Made by a program: the position numbers and the translations under genes
Shown here: positions 16,716 to 26,182 of the stretch, one piece after another
Position numbering within the stretch: position 1 is the first letter of the stretch
Layout of the letters: every line of letters starts with the position of its first letter
Assembly (NCBI RefSeq): GCF_000526715.1
Contig: NZ_JAGP01000001.1
Span: 124,001 to 188,000, forward strand
Reading direction: 5' to 3'
DNA length: 64,000 nt
Source of the DNA: Hydrogenovibrio kuenenii DSM 12350
GTDB lineage: Bacteria > Pseudomonadota > Gammaproteobacteria > Thiomicrospirales > Thiomicrospiraceae
Notes under the pieces: generated by a model
Databases searched by the model: none
The model's input: only the letters and a program-made list of their open reading frames with translations
What the model was told of the DNA's origin: nothing

Positions 16716-19073
16716 TTACACAGACTGTTTGTTTTCCAGAGCCGGTGTCTGATTGACTTTGAATTGATCGATTTTTTCTTTCATCAGCTTAGCCGCAGCG
16801 ACGATTTGGGTACTGGTTTCGCCAATTTCCTCTACCAGAGCGGCATTTTGTTGGACGGTTGAATCCATTTGGGAAACAGCTCTACCAATTTCTTGAGCCG
16901 TTATCGCCTGTTCCTTGGAGCTATTGGCAACTTGAGAAACCATGTCCATCTCTTCTTGAATTGCTTGAGTGATATGGTCAAGAGATTCGCCAGACTTTTC
17001 CGCCAGCTCTGCACCTTGGGAGATTTCTTCAACAGAAGAATTAATCAGATTTTTGATGTCATTCGCTGCTTTAGATGAGCGCCCAGCAAGGTTGCGAACT
17101 TCACCCGCGACAACAGCGAACCCTCTTCCGTGCTCTCCAGCTCTTGCGGCTTCGACAGCAGCATTCAGAGCAAGTAGGTTGGTTTGGAATGCGATAGAGT
17201 CGATAATGTTGACGATGTCTGCGATTTCGTCACTGGATTTTCGAATGGTGGCCATGCGTTCAATTGTTTGATGCATGATCTCGGTACCATCCGTTGCAAT
17301 CTTGCTTGAGCGTTCTGATAACTCTCTGGATTTTTGTGTGTTTTCGGAGTTGTTTTCAATTGTGGAAACCATTTCTTCCATTGCCGCGGACGTTTGTTCA
17401 ACCATGGCGGCCGCTTCTTGTGTTCGGCTTGCAAGATCAACATTGCCTTCAGAAATCTGGTTGATTCCATTGGTGACGGTTTCAGTCACTTGAATAACTT
17501 CTGAGACGGTATTGTGCAGATCGTGAATGCTCGCATTGAAGTTTTCCGTTAGTGTTTTCAACTCTCCCTTATCCGAACGCGGTAGTTGAACGGTCAAGTC
17601 TCCTTCAGCCAAGGTGCTGATACCAGCATTAATATTTTTGAAAGCCGTTCTGAGCTCATAAATCGCATGATTGATTTCAGATTTCATTGGTAGCCATTGG
17701 CCTTTGACTTCAGCCGTCAATTCTTCTGAAAAATCCGCGTTTGAAATACTGCTCATGATGCTATTTATTTCAGTCAGGACATTTTCCGTTTTGCTCATCG
17801 CTGTGTTGACTTGTGTGCGGAGTGGGCCGGCAATTTGATCCGATAACCGTGCGTTGAAGTCACCATTGCCCAGCGCGACCATGATATTTTCCAGCTCCTG
17901 CATGGTAAAGTCGAGCGTGCCAAGAGCATGGTTGACGTTTTCAGAAAGCGTCGCAAACTCGCCATGAAGGTCGCTATCAATTCTTTCATTGAATTGTCCA
18001 TTGGCAACGGTTTGCATGACTTTGTTTACATCTTCAAAGTTATTGTGCACGTTCTGCAATAAGCGATTGTAGATTTGTGCAATTTTGCCGAATTCATCAT
18101 TGCGCTTGGTTTCGATCAGGTGGCCAAAATCACTGGTTTCATCGGTTTTTTTGATGCCGTTCAGAATCAGGTTTAAGCCATTGGAAATATTTCTCGAGGT
18201 CATAAAAATGAAGCCAAGCAGTAGCAGGGCAAAAAAAGCAGAAACCAGGATGGAAATCAGCTCATAGGTTTTTTTCGTTTGATTGGCCGCTTGATTAACG
18301 GCTGTAATCATCTTAGCTTCAATGGCTCCCAAAGAGTGAACAATGTTGCGCATTTGCCCCTGTAGACCGGATTTTTCATTTAAGCCGAGCTCGTCATTAC
18401 CCTTCACCACTTTGAAAAATAGTGTTTTGTAGGTTTCCATTTTGCTGCGTATGAGGTTTTGGGTTGATGCAGGGAGATCAGATGCCTCTAAATCTGAAAT
18501 AAAAATGGCGTAGTTCTTTTTAAATTTTCCCTGATATTTCAGGTTAAGTCGAAGCATGAAATCCTTTTCATTTCGGCGCAACATCAGCATGTCTTTTGCC
18601 AGTTTGTAGCCATCAGCACTGTTTTTGGAAGCATTGTTTAAAATATGTTCGACGTTATGAACGGCATCTCGGAACTGCCCGTATATCCCAAGCTTTTCAT
18701 CCAGCCCCATGTCTTTGTGCATTTGAGCCAGTTTTAGGAAGGTTTGCAGATACTCATTGGAAATTTTCTTGAAATTGTTTAGAGCTTTTGGTTGAGATTT
18801 ACCTAAAGGATTTTTCGAAAACTCATCGATTTTTTTCATCAATGAGTTTCCAACTTGAGCATGTTTATCAACATATTTCCAGTTTAAGCGAGCCAGAAAA
18901 TCCTTTTCGTGTTTTCTTAAAGTAAGTACGTCAATGCGTAACTCTTTTAAGTCTGTTTGTGCTGCAAAAACTTCATCCAGTTTTTGGATTGAAAAAATAT
19001 TGATGCCTAACAAAATAATGACGACGGCCAATGCTAGCGTTGCCATTAAAATCAAACGAATACGTATGCTCAT
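16716..19073 (-). CDS. Methyl-accepting chemotaxis protein with helical bimodular-type sensor
   Basis: This is an inner-membrane chemoreceptor. TM1 ([20 protein letters not shown]) is followed by a helical periplasmic sensor with a duplicated motif, [16 protein letters not shown] and [16 protein letters not shown], about 120 residues apart. That layout fits the HBM double four-helix-bundle sensor that binds small organic acids in other receptors. TM2 is near 275-295. Several HAMP-like units follow ([51 protein letters not shown]), then a signalling hairpin with the conserved tip ([20 protein letters not shown]). Unlike the receptor at 6002 it ends NKQSV, with no xWxxF tail. The ligand is unknown. 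Confidence 0.92.
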   Translation of the reverse strand: MSIRIRLILMATLALAVVIILLGINIFSIQKLDEVFAAQTDLKELRIDVLTLRKHEKDFLARLNWKYVDKHAQVGNSLMKKIDEFSKNPLGKSQPKALNNFKKISNEYLQTFLKLAQMHKDMGLDEKLGIYGQFRDAVHNVEHILNNASKNSADGYKLAKDMLMLRRNEKDFMLRLNLKYQGKFKKNYAIFISDLEASDLPASTQNLIRSKMETYKTLFFKVVKGNDELGLNEKSGLQGQMRNIVHSLGAIEAKMITAVNQAANQTKKTYELISILVSAFFALLLLGFIFMTSRNISNGLNLILNGIKKTDETSDFGHLIETKRNDEFGKIAQIYNRLLQNVHNNFEDVNKVMQTVANGQFNERIDSDLHGEFATLSENVNHALGTLDFTMQELENIMVALGNGDFNARLSDQIAGPLRTQVNTAMSKTENVLTEINSIMSSISNADFSEELTAEVKGQWLPMKSEINHAIYELRTAFKNINAGISTLAEGDLTVQLPRSDKGELKTLTENFNASIHDLHNTVSEVIQVTETVTNGINQISEGNVDLASRTQEAAAMVEQTSAAMEEMVSTIENNSENTQKSRELSERSSKIATDGTEIMHQTIERMATIRKSSDEIADIVNIIDSIAFQTNLLALNAAVEAARAGEHGRGFAVVAGEVRNLAGRSSKAANDIKNLINSSVEEISQGAELAEKSGESLDHITQAIQEEMDMVSQVANSSKEQAITAQEIGRAVSQMDSTVQQNAALVEEIGETSTQIVAAAKLMKEKIDQFKVNQTPALENKQSV

Positions 19074-19280
19074 GTTGCCTGCTCCTTGCTGGGTTTACTC
19101 GCTTCCCTTCATTGGTAGAACAAGTTTTAAAAATCTCTTTAGTCTTTTTATTGTCTGTATGGATACCTTGTCTTTGGATATATTAACTTGTACAACTGTT
19201 TGTTTAATCGCGTCATATTTAATGGCTTTATTTGTTAAGTATTAATTTTTTTTAGATAAAAATCCAATTTTTATTAATCT

Positions 19281-19321
19281 TTTAGTCAGTCTTTAGTCAG
19301 TCTTTAGTCAGTCTTTAGTCA
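19281..19321. repeat. Tandem 11-bp repeat, about 3.7 copies
   Basis: TTTAGTCAGTC is repeated head to tail from 19281, with the last copy incomplete. It lies in the 505-bp divergent gap (19074-19578) between the chemoreceptor and the RND genes, about 260 bp before the RND adaptor start. I see no other gene there; the rest is AT-rich and probably holds both promoters. Confidence 0.85.
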
Positions 19322-19578
19322 TGTTTTTCACTATTTTTGGGATTTGGAAAGGGGAGAAGAAGGGTAGATTTAGCAAAGAAATTTTTTTTTGTTAAAAGCG
19401 CAATATCAGGCCTTTTTGTGGCTTAAAATTGACAGCGTGTAAATGATTTATAGCCGTTTATATAAATAGTAATAGAGATTGCATAGACATCAATGGATTG
19501 ATAAGTTGCCATATGGCAAACAGTCTTGGTGTATTAAATGCAAGTACCAAAAATAAAATTGTTATGTGCGGGGGAAAA

Positions 19579-20700
19579 ATGCAGCGAAATGTTTTCATGC
19601 GAGCTGGCTTGTACGGCCTAATAGTAGCGGTGAGTATGGTGCTTGCGCCAATAGCCAATTCAGCAGAATCAAAGCTTCCCGTTAAAATGCAGGCAGTGAC
19701 GGCAACTAAGGTTGAAGTAGCCTCTTCCCGAAGTTGGCAGTTGACTGGTCAGATTGAAAGTCGTTTTGCCATCCCATTGAGTTTTCGTGTGGGTGGACAA
19801 GTTGATTCAAAGTTAATTGAAGTGGGTCAAAAAGTCTCTAAAGGTGAAACGCTTGTTACTTTGGATAAAGCAGATTTAACCTTAGCGTTAAAACAGGCTC
19901 AAGCAAATTTGAGCAAGGCTCAGGCAGACCATCAAAATGCCGTACGTGAGCGTAATCGACTTTCCAAAATGTATAAAAACAAATTGGTGAGCGAGCAGGA
20001 TTTGCAGCGAGCGGAAACCGCTGAAATAGCCGCAAAACAATCGGTTTTGGCAATGCAGGCGGCATTGGATCTAGCACAGCGTCAACTCAATTACAGTCAA
20101 CTCAAAGCACCGGCTTCCGGCATATTAACCAATGTGGATGTTGAAGCAGGCCAAGTAGTCTCAGCAGGTCAACCTTTGCTGACTTTGGCAACAGGAGCTC
20201 ATGAAGCCGTTGTCTTTTTACCGACCAATCGCACGCACGCAGATTTATCTCAGGTTGAGGTAAAAGGTGTCGACCAGCCTGGTGTTTGTCATGCAGCTTT
20301 AAGAGCAAAAACACCGATAAATGATAAGGTAACCCTCCAATATAAAGCCTATTTTACATTGAGTGATTGCTCGCAGCCCTTGCCTTTGGGAGCGGTTGTT
20401 GAATTGAATGTGAAACAGACTTTGAATGATCTGCTGCAAGTACCTGTAAGTGCATTAATCGATACAGGCAATCAGCCGAGAGTCTGGTTGATTAAAGATG
20501 GCAAGGTGCATGGTGTAGCGGTCAAGGTGGTTTCTATGGGCGCGCAATATGCAGTGATTGAAGCCTTGCACACGGCTCGATTACCGTTGGATTCGCAAAT
20601 AGTTGCCGATGGTGTGCATCTGCTAACCGAAGGTATGCCTGTTGAGGTTGTCAAAAAAGAGGATGATAGCGCCGATTCTGGTTTGGTTGAGGCTATGTAA
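19579..20700 (+). CDS. RND efflux periplasmic adaptor (membrane fusion protein)
   Basis: This is the adaptor subunit of a tripartite RND pump, joining the inner-membrane transporter to an outer-membrane channel. Of several in-frame starts from 19498 on, I choose the ATG at 19579 (MQRNVFMRAG), directly after GCGGGGGAAAA. A signal peptide (LIVAVSMVLAPIANS) precedes the lipoyl half (PLSFRVGGQVDSKLIEVGQK), a helical hairpin (ALKQAQANLSKAQADHQNA), the second lipoyl half (YSQLKAPASGILTNVDVEAG) and the beta-barrel and membrane-proximal domains. Its stop codon overlaps the start of the transporter gene (TAATG), so translation is probably coupled. Confidence 0.9.
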   Translation: MQRNVFMRAGLYGLIVAVSMVLAPIANSAESKLPVKMQAVTATKVEVASSRSWQLTGQIESRFAIPLSFRVGGQVDSKLIEVGQKVSKGETLVTLDKADLTLALKQAQANLSKAQADHQNAVRERNRLSKMYKNKLVSEQDLQRAETAEIAAKQSVLAMQAALDLAQRQLNYSQLKAPASGILTNVDVEAGQVVSAGQPLLTLATGAHEAVVFLPTNRTHADLSQVEVKGVDQPGVCHAALRAKTPINDKVTLQYKAYFTLSDCSQPLPLGAVVELNVKQTLNDLLQVPVSALIDTGNQPRVWLIKDGKVHGVAVKVVSMGAQYAVIEALHTARLPLDSQIVADGVHLLTEGMPVEVVKKEDDSADSGLVEAM

Positions 20701-23700
20701 TGATGCAAAAATGGAACCTGTCTGAGCTGGCTGTTAGGCATAAAACGCTAACACTTTATTTTTTATTGGTTTCTTTGATTCTAGGAACATTGTCTTTTAT
20801 TAAGCTGGGTCGAGCGGAAGACCCTAGCTTTACGATTAAAGTAATGGTTGTGTCAGCAAAATGGCCTGGTGCAACAGCAGAGCAAATGCAGGATCAGGTT
20901 GCTGACCCGATTGAAAAACGGTTACAGCAAGTAGAATATTTTGACCGAGTGGAAACCACGGCTCGCCCGGGACAGGTTCAAATGTTGGTGACGTTTAAGG
21001 ACTACACGCCACCTGATAAGGTTCAAGATCAGTTTTATCAAGTTCGCAAGCGTATGCTAGATTTACGCGGTAGCTTACCGTCAGGAGTGCTAGGGCCTTT
21101 TGTCAACGATGACTTTTCGGATGTGTATTTCACACTCTATGCCTTAACCCAAGGCAAACAAACCTATTCTCAATGGGTGCAAACAGCCGAGCATACTCGC
21201 GATGCCTTGTTGCAGGTTGATGGGGTACAGAAGGTAAATCTGCTGGGTGAACAACAGCAACGGATTTCTATAGAATTCAATCAGAATAAGTTAGCCGAAC
21301 TAGGGTTGACGCAAGCTCAGGTTTTAGCCAATGTCTCTCAATATCAAACCATTGTGCCCGCAGGGTTTATCGAAACCGATGGGCCGAGAGTCTATGTGCG
21401 TAATGATGCATCCGTTCATACGGTCGAGCAGTTAAAGCATTTACCCGTTATGGCACAGGGACAGTTGTTGCACTTGGGAGATTTAGCAAAGATTAGCCGT
21501 GGATTTGTCACCCCTAGCCCGTTTTTAATTCGTAATGAAGGTAAGCAGACCTTGATGTTGGGCGTGGTGATGAAACCGGGTGAAAACGGTTTGACTCTGT
21601 CTGATAATTTATCCAAATTTGAAAAAACCTTTCAATCTCGTTTGCCTAAAGGGGTCAAGTTAGAAAAGGTAACCAACCAAGGCGATGCCATTGCATTAGC
21701 GGTTGATACCTTTCAGTTGAAGTTTTTTATGGCCGTTCTGGTAGTGATGGTTGTAAGCTTTTTGGCACTTGGGCTACGTGCAGGTATAGTCGTCGCCTTG
21801 GCGATTCCCTTGACCTTGGCATTGACGTTTTTCTTAATGGAATTAACCGATAAAAACCTAGATAGGATCACGCTGGGGGCGCTGATTTTAGCGCTTGGTT
21901 TGTTGGTTGATGACGCGATTATTTCCATTGAAATGATGTTGGTAAAAATGGAAGAAGGTATGGAGCGCGCCAAGGCGGCAGCCTATGCTTGGTCGGTGAC
22001 CGCTTCTCCTATGTTGTTTGGAACACTGGTGACCGTGGTTGGTTTTGTTCCCATCGGTTTTGCCGCATCCAATGTTGGGGAATATGCAGGGAATATCTTC
22101 TGGATTTTGGCTTTTGCATTATTGTTATCTTGGCTGGTTGCCGTCACCTTTACCCCTTATTTAGGGTATAAATTACTGCCAACGCCTAAAGTCATTCATT
22201 CTCATAATAGTCTGCCGCATAATTTCTTTAGCCGGAAGTTATTGGGCATTGTTACCTTTTGCGTTCACAACCGTAAAAGTGTCGTGCTGGTCACCTTATT
22301 ATTATTTGTCTTGGCGGTTGTCGGCATGAATAAAAAAGTTGAGAAACAGTTCTTTCCGTCTTCTGATCGACCTGAGCTAATGGTGGATATTAATCTACCG
22401 GAAGGGACGAGCGAAAAAGTCACCAATCAACTTTCACTTCGCATTGAGCACTATCTAAGACAGCAGCCGGAAGTAAAAACCATGACCAGCTATATCGGTC
22501 AAGGTGCACCTCGTTTCTTCTTGGCTTTAAATCCTGAGTTACCTGATCCGGCGTTTGCCAAAATCATTATTGTCACCAAAGACGCAAAAGCGAGAGAGCA
22601 ATTAAAAAAACGTGTTGAAGCCCACTTAAAACAGGGGGCATTTACTGCGGCTAGGGTACGTGTACATACTTTGCTTTACGGGCCACCAGTCATCTGGCCG
22701 GTGACTTTTAGAGTGATGGGTGAGAATGTTGATATGCTTCGTCAGATAGGTGAAAAGGTGCGCAAAATCATGCAAACCAATTCGCACATTCGCACGCCAA
22801 ATCTGGAGTGGGGAACAAAAACGCCAACGATTCAATTGCAATATGACAATGACCGTTTGGCGCTATTAGGGCTATCCCCTCAAAGCCTTTCTAGTCAGTT
22901 ACAAACAGCATTGCAAGGCACACAGCAGGCAACTGTGCGTGAAAATACACGTCAAATTGAAATCACCAATTTTAGTTTGCATCAAGATTCTCAATTGCTT
23001 GATCACTTAAAAAATCTTGCTATAGAGACTGCTGGAGGGAAAAAAGTTCCCTTGCAGCAGGTGGCTGAGTTAAAGGTTGTGTTTGAAAACCCTGTGTTAA
23101 AAAGACGCAATCGTATGCCGTATATTAATGTCAACGCTGAGGTCGTCGGTGCACAGCCGCCTGATGTTACCCATGCTATTTGGAAAACTTTACAACCTTT
23201 GATTAAAACTCTACCTCAAGGCTATCACCTTGAAATTGGTGGCTCGGTTGAAGAATCCGCCAAAGCACAGGCTTCCATTACCAAGTTGATGCCAGTAATG
23301 GTGTTGTTAATGGTGACCTTGATTATGCTCAATATGCGCAGTTTTTTAGGTACTTTCATGGTGTTGATGACCGCTCCCTTGGGATTGATTGGTGCGGTTA
23401 CAGCCATGCTTCTGTTCTCGCAACCGTTTGGATTTGTGGCGAATCTTGGGTTAATTGGTTTGGCAGGGATTTTAATGCGAAATACACTGATTTTGGTCGG
23501 TCAAATTGATGAAAATCAACGTTCCGGCATGGAACCAAAAGAAGCGTTGATAGATGCGACACTTCGTCGCTCTCGTCCGGTATTGCTGACAGCCATTGCG
23601 GCTGTGTTTGCATTTATTCCTTTAACCACCAATACCTTCTGGGGGCCATTGGCCTTTGTACTGATTGGCGGAATCGGGATAGGTACATTGCTAACACTAC

Positions 23701-23747
23701 TCTTTATCCCTGCGCTTTATGCACTTTGGTATAGAGTCAAAATTTAA
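20700..23747 (+). CDS. RND-family efflux transporter permease (AcrB superfamily)
   Basis: This is the proton-driven inner-membrane pump of the tripartite system. It has the N-terminal TM1, a porter domain starting GRAEDPSFTIKVMVVSAKWP, typical of the TriC/VexK-like branch, and TM4 with the proton-relay aspartates in LALGLLVDDAIISIEMM. The second half repeats the fold, ending in TM segments (RPVLLTAIAAVFAFIPL). At 1015 residues it is complete. Substrates cannot be predicted from sequence alone. No outer-membrane channel follows, so it may use a TolC encoded elsewhere (the one at 3866 is a candidate). It is followed directly by an inverted pair of dispersed repeats. Confidence 0.92.
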   Translation: MMQKWNLSELAVRHKTLTLYFLLVSLILGTLSFIKLGRAEDPSFTIKVMVVSAKWPGATAEQMQDQVADPIEKRLQQVEYFDRVETTARPGQVQMLVTFKDYTPPDKVQDQFYQVRKRMLDLRGSLPSGVLGPFVNDDFSDVYFTLYALTQGKQTYSQWVQTAEHTRDALLQVDGVQKVNLLGEQQQRISIEFNQNKLAELGLTQAQVLANVSQYQTIVPAGFIETDGPRVYVRNDASVHTVEQLKHLPVMAQGQLLHLGDLAKISRGFVTPSPFLIRNEGKQTLMLGVVMKPGENGLTLSDNLSKFEKTFQSRLPKGVKLEKVTNQGDAIALAVDTFQLKFFMAVLVVMVVSFLALGLRAGIVVALAIPLTLALTFFLMELTDKNLDRITLGALILALGLLVDDAIISIEMMLVKMEEGMERAKAAAYAWSVTASPMLFGTLVTVVGFVPIGFAASNVGEYAGNIFWILAFALLLSWLVAVTFTPYLGYKLLPTPKVIHSHNSLPHNFFSRKLLGIVTFCVHNRKSVVLVTLLLFVLAVVGMNKKVEKQFFPSSDRPELMVDINLPEGTSEKVTNQLSLRIEHYLRQQPEVKTMTSYIGQGAPRFFLALNPELPDPAFAKIIIVTKDAKAREQLKKRVEAHLKQGAFTAARVRVHTLLYGPPVIWPVTFRVMGENVDMLRQIGEKVRKIMQTNSHIRTPNLEWGTKTPTIQLQYDNDRLALLGLSPQSLSSQLQTALQGTQQATVRENTRQIEITNFSLHQDSQLLDHLKNLAIETAGGKKVPLQQVAELKVVFENPVLKRRNRMPYINVNAEVVGAQPPDVTHAIWKTLQPLIKTLPQGYHLEIGGSVEESAKAQASITKLMPVMVLLMVTLIMLNMRSFLGTFMVLMTAPLGLIGAVTAMLLFSQPFGFVANLGLIGLAGILMRNTLILVGQIDENQRSGMEPKEALIDATLRRSRPVLLTAIAAVFAFIPLTTNTFWGPLAFVLIGGIGIGTLLTLLFIPALYALWYRVKI

Positions 23748-23769
23748 TATTTTTCAATGATCTTGAAGC

Positions 23770-23812
23770 TACCCCAGCCTGGCAGATTTTCAAAATCTAC
23801 CAGTCTGGGTTA
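23770..23812. repeat. Inverted pair of dispersed repeats forming a long hairpin (likely terminator)
   Basis: An exact minus-strand copy (23770-23790) and a plus-strand copy with three changes (23792-23812) face each other across one base. They can form a stem of about 20 bp right after the RND stop. It probably ends transcription from the RND operon. The remaining gap to cbbL (to 24310) is AT-rich leader/promoter sequence with no convincing gene. Confidence 0.75.
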
Positions 23813-24000
23813 GTTTCATGATGCCCGAATCCTGCCTATCAACAAAAAATTGGCTCATTGAGGCTGAAAAACTACGTTTCATACTGCTACCTTATCTAAT
23901 TTAATCTGATTTATAACGTTTTCTGATACGTCTGTTATTTTCTACAGAGATTTTCTATTTGTTTTTATGGCTCTTTAGGTAAAAAATTAAGACAGTTTTT

Positions 24001-24038
24001 ACTGTTGAAAAACTGCTGTTTTGATCAAACCCAACAGT
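24001..24038 (+). promoter_or_regulatory. Inverted repeat upstream of cbbL (candidate CbbR operator or leader hairpin)
   Basis: ACTGTTG and CAACAGT are 7-bp arms, flanked by TTTTT and GAAAAA and 24 bp apart. A palindrome TTTGATCAAA sits in the middle (24020-24029). It lies about 270 bp before the cbbL start. A LysR-type regulator (CbbR) normally controls this operon, and its sites are dyads, so this is a candidate operator. A hairpin in a long leader is the alternative. Confidence 0.35.
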
Positions 24039-24310
24039 GAAAAATCTGGCGATAATAAATTGTGTTTTCTAAAAAAATGCAAAAACAAGCAAAAAAGTTA
24101 CAAAAAAATCTCGTGTTTTCTTGAGTTTTATAGTTTCGCCTATAGGTTAAAAAGTCTTTTTATTTCAATGCCTTATATGTGTTTCATTCCTTTTATATAT
24201 AGATTTTGCTCAATCTTTTCTATCGTTTCTTTCAATTAGTCAATAGATCACCTTCTTACTTAAGATTGCTCTCGAATTCATTTCAACTCCAAAAACAAGG
24301 AGAGCATTTT

Positions 24311-25726
24311 ATGGCGAGTAAAACGTTTGACGCTGGTGTACAAGATTACCAGCTGACTTATTGGACACCAGACTACACACCTCTAGATACAGATCTATTG
24401 GCTTGTTTCAAAGTTGTTCCACAAGAAGGTGTACCGCGTGAAGAAGCAGCAGCTGCTGTAGCGGCAGAATCATCAACGGGTACTTGGACGACAGTTTGGA
24501 CTGACTTGTTGACAGACATGGAGTTCTACAAAGGTCGTGCATACAGAATCGAAGATGTACCAGGTGATAAGAACGCGTTCTACGCATTCATCGCTTACCC
24601 ATTAGACCTATTTGAAGAAGGTTCAGTGGTTAACGTATTGACTTCATTGGTTGGTAACGTATTCGGATTTAAAGCCGTACGTTCACTACGTTTAGAAGAT
24701 TTACGTTTCCCAATGGCATTCATCAAAACTTGTGGTGGACCACCATCAGGGATTCAGGTTGAGCGTGACAAATTGAACAAATACGGTCGTCCTATGTTGG
24801 GTTGTACTATCAAGCCAAAACTAGGTCTATCTGCTAAAAACTACGGACGTGCAGTTTATGAGTGTCTTCGTGGTGGTCTAGATTTGACTAAAGATGATGA
24901 AAACATCAACTCACAGCCTTTCCAACGTTGGAGAGATCGTTTTGAGTTTGTTGCTGAAGCGGTAGATAAAGCAACTGCGGAAACAGGTGAGCGTAAAGGT
25001 CACTACTTGAACGTAACCGCAGGTTCTGTTGAAGAAATGATGAAGCGTGCTGAGTTTGCAAAAGAGCTTGGTCAACCAATCATCATGCATGACTTCTTGA
25101 CTGCTGGTTTCACTGCAAACACTACGCTTGCAAACTGGTGTCGTGACAACGGTATGTTGCTTCATATTCACCGTGCAATGCACGCAGTAATCGACCGTAA
25201 CCCTAACCACGGTATTCACTTCCGTGTATTGGCTAAGTGTCTACGTCTATCTGGTGGTGACCATCTACATACAGGTACGGTTGTTGGTAAGTTGGAAGGA
25301 GACCGTGCTTCGACGTTAGGTTTCGTTGACCAGCTTCGTGAGTCTTTCGTTCCTGAAGACCGTTCACGTGGTGTTTTCTTCGACCAAGATTGGGGTTCAA
25401 TGCCGGGTGTTATGGCGGTTGCTTCAGGTGGTATCCACGTATGGCACATGCCAGCATTGGTTAACATTTTTGGCGATGATTCAGTTCTTCAGTTCGGTGG
25501 TGGTACGCAAGGTCACCCAGGCGGTAACGCAGCGGGTGCAGCGGCAAACCGTGTGGCTCTAGAAGCTTGTGTTAAAGCGCGTAACGAAGGTCGTGATCTA
25601 GAACGTGAAGGTGGAGACATCTTGAGAGATGCTGCACGTAACAGCAAGGAATTAGCAGTTGCTCTAGATACTTGGAAAGAGATCAAGTTCGAGTTCGATA
25701 CCGTTGACAAATTGGATGTGGGCTAA
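24311..25726 (+). CDS. cbbL: RuBisCO large subunit, form I (carboxysomal)
   Basis: This is the catalytic subunit of ribulose-1,5-bisphosphate carboxylase/oxygenase, fixing CO2 in the Calvin cycle inside the carboxysome. The frame is open further upstream, but the start is the ATG at 24311 ([13 protein letters not shown]), which has AAGGAGAG at the right distance and gives the usual 471 residues. Visible are TIKPKLGLS (catalytic Lys), [10 protein letters not shown] (carbamylated Lys and metal-binding Asp/Glu), [37 protein letters not shown] (loop 6) and the terminal [19 protein letters not shown]. Position at the head of the cso operon places it in form IA of the carboxysomal type. cbbS follows 45 bp downstream. 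Confidence 0.98.
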   Translation: MASKTFDAGVQDYQLTYWTPDYTPLDTDLLACFKVVPQEGVPREEAAAAVAAESSTGTWTTVWTDLLTDMEFYKGRAYRIEDVPGDKNAFYAFIAYPLDLFEEGSVVNVLTSLVGNVFGFKAVRSLRLEDLRFPMAFIKTCGGPPSGIQVERDKLNKYGRPMLGCTIKPKLGLSAKNYGRAVYECLRGGLDLTKDDENINSQPFQRWRDRFEFVAEAVDKATAETGERKGHYLNVTAGSVEEMMKRAEFAKELGQPIIMHDFLTAGFTANTTLANWCRDNGMLLHIHRAMHAVIDRNPNHGIHFRVLAKCLRLSGGDHLHTGTVVGKLEGDRASTLGFVDQLRESFVPEDRSRGVFFDQDWGSMPGVMAVASGGIHVWHMPALVNIFGDDSVLQFGGGTQGHPGGNAAGAAANRVALEACVKARNEGRDLEREGGDILRDAARNSKELAVALDTWKEIKFEFDTVDKLDVG

Positions 25727-25771
25727 GCCACGCCTTATTTGAATGAATCCTAACAATACAAGGAGATAAAA

Positions 25772-26113
25772 ATGTCAATGCAAACAGATGATTACCGTAC
25801 ACAGTACACGCTGGAAACATTCTCGTTCCTTCCAGAATTGACGGCTGACGAAGTTTACGATCAGATCGTTTACATCATCAACCAAGGTTGGACGCCAGCA
25901 CTAGAACACGAAGATCCAGCAAATGCTTCAGCACATTACTGGGGTATGTGGAAGCTTCCATTGTTTGGTACACGTGATCCAAACGAAGTATTGGCTGAGC
26001 TAGACGCATGTCGTCAAGCTTACCCAAATCACTTGATTCGTTTGATTGGTTATGACAACTACACGCAGTGCCAAGGGCATAACTTTGTAGTTTACCGTCC
26101 TCGCGGAATGTAA
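25772..26113 (+). CDS. cbbS: RuBisCO small subunit, form I
   Basis: This is the small subunit that caps the L8S8 holoenzyme. [20 protein letters not shown] is the usual start of the carboxysomal form IA small subunit, and [22 protein letters not shown] and [20 protein letters not shown] are family blocks. The length (113 residues) is normal and AAGGAG precedes the ATG. It sits between cbbL and csoS2 in the operon; CsoS2's N-terminal repeats bind the L/S interface of the enzyme in the model alpha-carboxysome. Confidence 0.97.
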   Translation: MSMQTDDYRTQYTLETFSFLPELTADEVYDQIVYIINQGWTPALEHEDPANASAHYWGMWKLPLFGTRDPNEVLAELDACRQAYPNHLIRLIGYDNYTQCQGHNFVVYRPRGM

Positions 26114-26182
26114 TTCGCACAGGAACCAAACGGATTAACGAGTGATTAAACGAGTCATAAAGACGAAATAGGAGGCTTTAGC

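Noticed and set aside
24021-24310. Open frame(s) in the leader upstream of cbbL, including an N-terminal extension of CbbL
   Set aside because: The AT-rich frame has no ribosome site and no protein-like composition; CbbL starts at 24311 by RBS and family alignment.
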